DNA of 18,341 nucleotides from CAZVJA01 sp964626885 (GTDB lineage: Bacteria; Planctomycetota; Planctomycetia; Planctomycetales; Planctomycetaceae): positions 1 to 18,341 of the forward strand of contig CAZVJA010000099.1 in the NCBI GenBank assembly GCA_964626885.1, given 5' to 3'. Below, piece after piece: positions 14,889 to 18,341 of this stretch. Made by a program: the position numbers and the translations under genes. The notes beneath the pieces were generated by a model. It ran no database searches, was not told the DNA's origin, and saw only the letters and a list, made by a program, of their open reading frames with translations. Position 1 is the first letter of the stretch. Each line of letters begins with the position of its first letter.

Positions 14889-15755
14889 TCACCCGCCGTA
14901 ATACGCTTCGGTCGCCAGTCCCGTCCGTTCCGAGACGACTCGGACAATTTGGTCGACCTCGTTGTTGGAAAGCGAAGTGACGAAGCTCTCGGCCGGTGGA
15001 CGGGCGACGGTGTAGATCTGCACGAGCCGGAGCTGTCCCCCGGCGGCGGTGATTTCGTTCAAGCGCTCGCAGAAGGCATCGATCTCGGCGCTCGACGGCG
15101 AAACGCCATCGACTCGCATGAAGAGGCTTTGAATCACCAGCGGGCGGATTTTTGCGGCGGCGGCGATGTTGTCGAGCACCTGCCGAAGCGGAATTTTCGT
15201 CCGTTCGACAAGTTGGAAATACTCGTCGGTCCCAGCATCGAGCTTCGCCCAGATCTCTCCATTGTTCGCGTCGAGAATCGCCAGCCCGCGCTCGACCGCC
15301 GGACGATGAAACATGCTGGCATTGGTGATGAGCACCAGCTTGACGGCGTCGAGGCCGTGCCGCCGCTTGAGGTCGGCGACCGACTGCACGATCTCGTCGA
15401 AATTGCGATACGTCGTCGGCTCCCCGTCGCCGGAGAAGGCGATGTCGTTCAACCGTCGCAGACGCTCCGGGACACTTGAAAACTCCGGGTCTTGAAACAG
15501 AGTGCCCGAAGTGACCAGTTGCAGCATCGTCTCGAGTTCAGCCAGCATCCGGTCGGTTTCGACAAACTGCGTTTCCGACTCGCTCCGGCGGTCAACCTGA
15601 CAGTAAATGCAATCGAAGTTGCAGACCTTATCGGGGTTCAGATTGACCCCGATGGAAATCCCCTTGCTGCGGCGCGAGAGCACCGGGTACACGAACTTAT
15701 TCTCATGATAAGTTCGCGGGTGTGCGGCGAATTGAGGGAGGGGTGTTTCCGCCAT
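14889..15755 (-). CDS. Radical SAM protein, COG0731-like
   Basis: This is a 288-residue cytoplasmic radical SAM protein. The cluster motif is NLNPDKVCNFDCIYCQVDRR, with Cys45, Cys49 and Cys52. The SAM-contacting AFSGDGEPT motif is at about 106-114, and later strands LVLITNAS and GEIWAKLDAGTDEYF complete the usual barrel. The IGVNLNP...CNFDCIYCQ pattern is that of COG0731, the group distantly related to tRNA-wybutosine enzyme TYW1 but of unknown role in most bacteria. I see no flavodoxin domain. The start at 15755 (MAETPLPQFAAHPRTY) is the only good one in the frame, with a weak ribosome site. It ends 16 bases from the convergent transhydrogenase gene. Confidence 0.85.
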   Translation of the reverse strand: MAETPLPQFAAHPRTYHENKFVYPVLSRRSKGISIGVNLNPDKVCNFDCIYCQVDRRSESETQFVETDRMLAELETMLQLVTSGTLFQDPEFSSVPERLRRLNDIAFSGDGEPTTYRNFDEIVQSVADLKRRHGLDAVKLVLITNASMFHRPAVERGLAILDANNGEIWAKLDAGTDEYFQLVERTKIPLRQVLDNIAAAAKIRPLVIQSLFMRVDGVSPSSAEIDAFCERLNEITAAGGQLRLVQIYTVARPPAESFVTSLSNNEVDQIVRVVSERTGLATEAYYGG

Positions 15756-15776
15756 CGGACATACTCAATTGGAGAG

Positions 15777-15791
15777 ACACCCGCAGGGTGT
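15777..15791. other. Short perfect hairpin upstream of the radical SAM gene
   Basis: ACACCC and GGGTGT pair around a three-base loop GCA. It lies 21 bases upstream of the minus-strand radical SAM start, in the spacer shared with the divergent immunity-like gene. No T-run is present. It may be a leader element or chance. Confidence 0.3.
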
Positions 15792-15849
15792 GCAGGTTCG
15801 TCAAATTTCAGCATAGGGGAAAGATTGAGGAGTGAAAAGGGGTGAAAAA

Positions 15850-15878
15850 TCGACACAGACATGCGTATGACGTATGAG
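15850..15878 (+). promoter_or_regulatory. Candidate sigma70 promoter for the Imm35-like gene
   Basis: TCGACA at 15850-15855 (five of six to TTGACA) is followed after 17 bases by TATGAG at 15873-15878 (four of six to TATAAT). Transcription would start near 15885, about 45 bases before the ATG at 15931. This would exclude the earlier in-frame ATG at 15874 as a start. Confidence 0.35.
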
Positions 15879-15912
15879 GCGAATGTGGCATACTTCTGAA
15901 AACGCATTCGCC
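15878..15912. promoter_or_regulatory. Inverted repeat at the candidate transcription start of the Imm35-like gene
   Basis: GGCGAATG at 15878-15885 and CATTCGCC at 15905-15912 are perfect inverted copies separated by 19 bases, spanning the predicted transcription start. It could be an operator or a leader hairpin. An eight-base inverted repeat can occur by chance in a window of this size, so support is weak. Confidence 0.3.
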
Positions 15913-15930
15913 GCGAAAGACAGGTATCTG

Positions 15931-16461
15931 ATGATCGATCAGTCCGCCGCAAGGGTTATAGCTGAGAAATCGGTTCCCACGGGTCTGGTCATTAACGATC
16001 AATGTGCGGAAGAGCTGGAACACGGGTGGATGTTCCTCTTCGGATCGGATTCTCCCGCCTCGGTCGGTGGCGGTTCACAAGGGGTCATCATTAATAAATG
16101 GACCGGGAAGCCATTTATGCTCGGTTCAGCATTTCCTGTGGAACGCGACGCTCGCTTTTACGATCTGGGTTATCAATTCCGTCAATATGACCTGGTCATC
16201 ATTGCCGTCCACGATCTCGATCATACGTTGGACACGCTGGAAGAGATCGGACCCAGTGTCATCGAACCAAGCTTCGAATCTGGGGAATTTTGGAAACTCC
16301 AACGACGTTTAACGCGTGCAGAAATCCGAAGTCATCTTGCTCATCTCCCGTGTGTTTTCGCAAATATTCAGTTGTACTTCCGACTTGAAATCCTAGACGA
16401 AGCACGCCGGGGTGGTACGTTTCAATTCGAAGCTCTTGAACACTCGGCTTCACATGGATGA
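15931..16461 (+). CDS. Imm35/YrhB-like immunity domain protein with an extra C-terminal domain
   Basis: The product (176 residues from the ATG at 15931) begins MIDQSAARVIAEKSV. Its first 90 residues match the pattern of E. coli YrhB and the Imm35 immunity domain: HGWMFLFGSDS, a Gly-rich turn, GVIINKWTG, then LGSAFPVERDARFYD. YrhB reads QGWYFCFEA, PFIIDKDSG and LGTAKPLEEY at these places. The remaining 85 residues (from YDLVIIAVHDLDHTLD to GGTFQFEALE) form a second domain I do not recognise. The start at 15931 is preferred over 15874 because homology begins there and an AGG lies upstream. No toxin gene is adjacent. Two 60-base samples of the gene are 47-48% GC, against over 70% in a sample of the transhydrogenase gene. 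With the orphan state this suggests recent acquisition. Confidence 0.72.
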   Translation: MIDQSAARVIAEKSVPTGLVINDQCAEELEHGWMFLFGSDSPASVGGGSQGVIINKWTGKPFMLGSAFPVERDARFYDLGYQFRQYDLVIIAVHDLDHTLDTLEEIGPSVIEPSFESGEFWKLQRRLTRAEIRSHLAHLPCVFANIQLYFRLEILDEARRGGTFQFEALEHSASHG

Positions 16462-16623
16462 TGTGATATCAGGATTCCTGGCACCAGAGAAAACATCAGC
16501 GCATCGGGCTTCTATCGTTTTGCATTTAGAATAGCTGAGAACCCCTTCTCCAATCGGGGATGAGGGGATAGATTTCGAGTTTTACCAGCGCTGAAGACCT
16601 CGCGAAACGGTCACGGCGTCTAC

Positions 16624-17139
16624 CTATGCCTTCTGCAAAAACTCTGGGAGTTCATCGGCGCTGGGGCCGTAGCTGGAGGGGACTTTCGTGCCGAGCAGCC
16701 TCAGGTAGACGCCGAGTTGCCCCCGGTGATGGTACCAGTGATTGAGCAGAATGCTCCGCAGAAACGCGACGCGCGGCAGCGACATCACCGGTTTGCCGTT
16801 GACGGTGGCGCTCCAGGTTTTCTGCATGCGGGCGTCGTCGAAAGACGGCAGGATACGTCGGACTTTGGAAACACTTTCTTCGTGGGCCTTCAAGATTTCT
16901 TCGACGCTGGTCGGCTGCGGATTCGGTCGGTTGAAGTCGGGGGCGGTTTCTTCATCTTTGACCGCAAGTTCCGCGATACTTCCAGGAGCAGCCGCAATAT
17001 GCAGCGCGAGCTGGCCGGCGGTCATCGATTTCTCGTGCGGCCGCCAGTTCAACTTATCAGCCGGGATCCGTTCGAGGAATTTGCGAGTCGTCTTGGCTTC
17101 CTGTTCAAATTCAGCGAGAAAAGCATCAGCGATCGACAT
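16624..17139 (-). CDS. DinB-family (YfiT-like) four-helix protein
   Basis: This is a 171-residue four-helix-bundle protein of the DinB superfamily. Members bind a divalent metal, and several are thiol-dependent transferases or hydrolases. The metal-binding His triad is visible as His47 in QLALHIAAAPG and His134 and His138 in NHWYHHRGQL, the classic HxxxHRGQL motif. The start at 17139 (MSIADAFLAEF) is supported by the upstream AAAGGTGA ribosome site and by the point where family similarity begins; the longer frame to 17238 adds a poor extension. It lies about 100 bases downstream of the TetR gene on the same strand, so both are probably transcribed from the promoter carrying the palindromic operator. 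The substrate is unknown. Confidence 0.85.
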   Translation of the reverse strand: MSIADAFLAEFEQEAKTTRKFLERIPADKLNWRPHEKSMTAGQLALHIAAAPGSIAELAVKDEETAPDFNRPNPQPTSVEEILKAHEESVSKVRRILPSFDDARMQKTWSATVNGKPVMSLPRVAFLRSILLNHWYHHRGQLGVYLRLLGTKVPSSYGPSADELPEFLQKA

Positions 17140-17240
17140 GGAACTTTCACCTTTCGTTCTGTAGTTGGATATGAATGGGTCGTTTGTGGGTGTCACAGGT
17201 TGTCCATTCGCTAAGCATGACGTGGGCTTCGCACCCAAAA

Positions 17241-17837
17241 TCAGCTCGCGTCAAGCAGGCCCTGGATGTAGGCCTTCACGTGGTTCAGATTTCGCGGAAT
17301 GACTTCTTCGTCGCGTGATCCCTTGTAGAGCAGCAGTGATCCTTGAATCGCCGCCATCCAGAGCGAGGCGAGTGCGGCGGTATCGAGCTTCTTCTTGCGG
17401 GAGCGGGCAGCTTCTTCCAGGAGCTTTTGAAATCGCTCTCCGGCGTGAACAAAACAGTCGTTGGCGGCGCAACGGATCTCCGGATGCGATTCGGAAACTT
17501 CCTGAAGCGTCGTCCCGGCAAGGCAGGACTTGAGCAGACCAGGGCTGGAAAAGAGGCGGATAAAAAATTCCATGCAGCCGACCACTTTGGCGACCGGGTC
17601 GGTTTCCGACTGGAAAGGGGCGTCGGCTTCGAGCGCGGCACCCATGGCGTCCCATTGTTCCAGTGTGGCGACCGCGAGGGCTTCTTTGCTGTCGAAATGA
17701 TGGAAGAAGGCTCCTTTAGTCACGCCAGCCTCCTCGCAAATCTGGTCGACAGTGGTGGCGACGTAGCCATTGCGTCGAAACAGCAGAGTGGCTGCATTCA
17801 CCAGTTTTTCGCGGCTGTTTTGTCCCCTTTTGGCCAT
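17241..17837 (-). CDS. TetR/AcrR-family transcriptional repressor
   Basis: The 198-residue product is a one-component DNA-binding regulator. The N-terminal helix-turn-helix covers about residues 28-47 (ATTVDQICEEAGVTKGAFFH) and is followed by HFDSKEALAVATLEQW, the standard TetR pattern. The C-terminal ligand-binding and dimerisation domain (residues 60-198) has a helical pattern and includes FIRLFSSPGLLKSCLAGTT, a segment common in the subgroup that senses electrophiles and similar small compounds. An 18-base palindrome lies 12 bases upstream of its start codon, so it very probably represses itself and the DinB gene downstream. Ligand unknown. Confidence 0.93.
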   Translation of the reverse strand: MAKRGQNSREKLVNAATLLFRRNGYVATTVDQICEEAGVTKGAFFHHFDSKEALAVATLEQWDAMGAALEADAPFQSETDPVAKVVGCMEFFIRLFSSPGLLKSCLAGTTLQEVSESHPEIRCAANDCFVHAGERFQKLLEEAARSRKKKLDTAALASLWMAAIQGSLLLYKGSRDEEVIPRNLNHVKAYIQGLLDAS

Positions 17838-17848
17838 GACGCAGAATT

Positions 17849-17866
17849 ATACCAACCAGTTGGTAT
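17849..17866. promoter_or_regulatory. Probable TetR-family operator palindrome
   Basis: ATACCAAC and GTTGGTAT are perfect inverted 8-base arms around a two-base centre CA. The site lies 12 bases upstream of the TetR start codon on the minus strand, where binding would block transcription or ribosome access. The ACCAAC..GTTGGT form and length suit a TetR dimer. It is the strongest regulatory site in the window. Confidence 0.75.
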
Positions 17867-17943
17867 GTTTTCAAGTGGGGCGGTTTGTCTTTGACGGAGA
17901 GTCATGTTACAGACCAAGGGCCCGTGGAGATTCCGCAGACCAC

Positions 17944-17980
17944 CAGACTCGGCGGTGAATTCACCTTTTCCTGGAGTCTG
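17944..17980. other. Nested inverted repeats downstream of ilvC
   Basis: The 7-base arms CAGACTC (17944-17950) and GAGTCTG (17974-17980) enclose a perfect 12-base palindrome, GGTGAATTCACC, at 17954-17965. The structure lies 24-60 bases beyond the minus-strand ilvC stop and 78 bases from the TetR operator. On the ilvC strand it could fold as a two-level hairpin and help end transcription, but there is no T-run. An operator is another possibility. Confidence 0.35.
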
Positions 17981-18003
17981 ACAACCTGAAGCCCGATATG
18001 CCG

Positions 18004-18341
<338 letters not shown>

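Noticed and set aside
13523..14947. 474-residue minus-strand open frame antisense to the transhydrogenase gene
   Set aside because: High-GC codon bias keeps the opposite strand open; the sequence is Arg/His/Gly-rich without any family motif, while the plus strand encodes an unmistakable Fe-dependent dehydrogenase.
16542..16568. CCCC / GGGG runs in the spacer between the Imm35-like and DinB genes as a terminator
   Set aside because: Four-base G/C arms with a ten-base loop and no following T-run; the 162-base spacer otherwise shows nothing I can support.

Overview
The window is bacterial chromosome with high-GC coding DNA, compactly packed. The gene content (a PQQ-repeat lipoprotein, a CehA/McbA-type PHP hydrolase, many radical SAM and ABC systems, weak Shine-Dalgarno signals) suggests a planctomycete (Planctomycetota). 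That placement is an inference from gene families; there is no rRNA or other marker gene here. I found no tRNA, rRNA, CRISPR array, insertion sequence or prophage gene. No stretch longer than about 180 bases lacks a gene, apart from a 100-N gap.

Layout. Bases 1-2433 hold the 3' part of an iron-dependent alcohol dehydrogenase overlapping a PQQ-propeller lipoprotein gene. Bases 2607-9389 form a tight same-strand cluster: a HemN/HemW-like radical SAM enzyme, a chorismate-lyase-like (UbiC fold) protein, a hotdog acyl-CoA thioesterase, a LolD/YbbA-type ATPase and a very large FtsX/YbbP-type permease. The last four are joined by 4- and 11-base overlaps and a 16-base gap. The permease gene is interrupted by 100 Ns flanked by an exact 55-base duplication. 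Removing one copy plus the Ns restores a single 1194-residue frame, so the break is an assembly artefact. A small five-helix membrane protein (9557-10102) follows and converges, sharing a TTAA stop overlap, on a secreted PHP-type metallohydrolase (10099-11706, minus).

Bases 11871-14872 hold a two-gene unit: a VLCAD/ACAD9-type acyl-CoA dehydrogenase and a hydroxyacid-oxoacid transhydrogenase closely resembling the mitochondrial ADHFE1 enzyme. Their stop and start codons overlap. A minus-strand COG0731-type radical SAM gene converges on them.

Bases 15756-18341 look more accessory. They contain an AT-richer orphan gene with an Imm35/YrhB-like immunity domain, then a minus-strand TetR regulator and DinB-family gene with a clear palindromic operator just upstream of the regulator, and finally the 3' end of ilvC on the minus strand.

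The best candidate for an undescribed system is the 2607-9389 cluster. A chorismate-lyase-like protein, a 4HBT-fold thioesterase, a radical SAM enzyme and a YbbAP-like extractor would fit synthesis or processing, and membrane handling, of an aryl or acyl compound. This is inference from gene content; no product can be read from the DNA.
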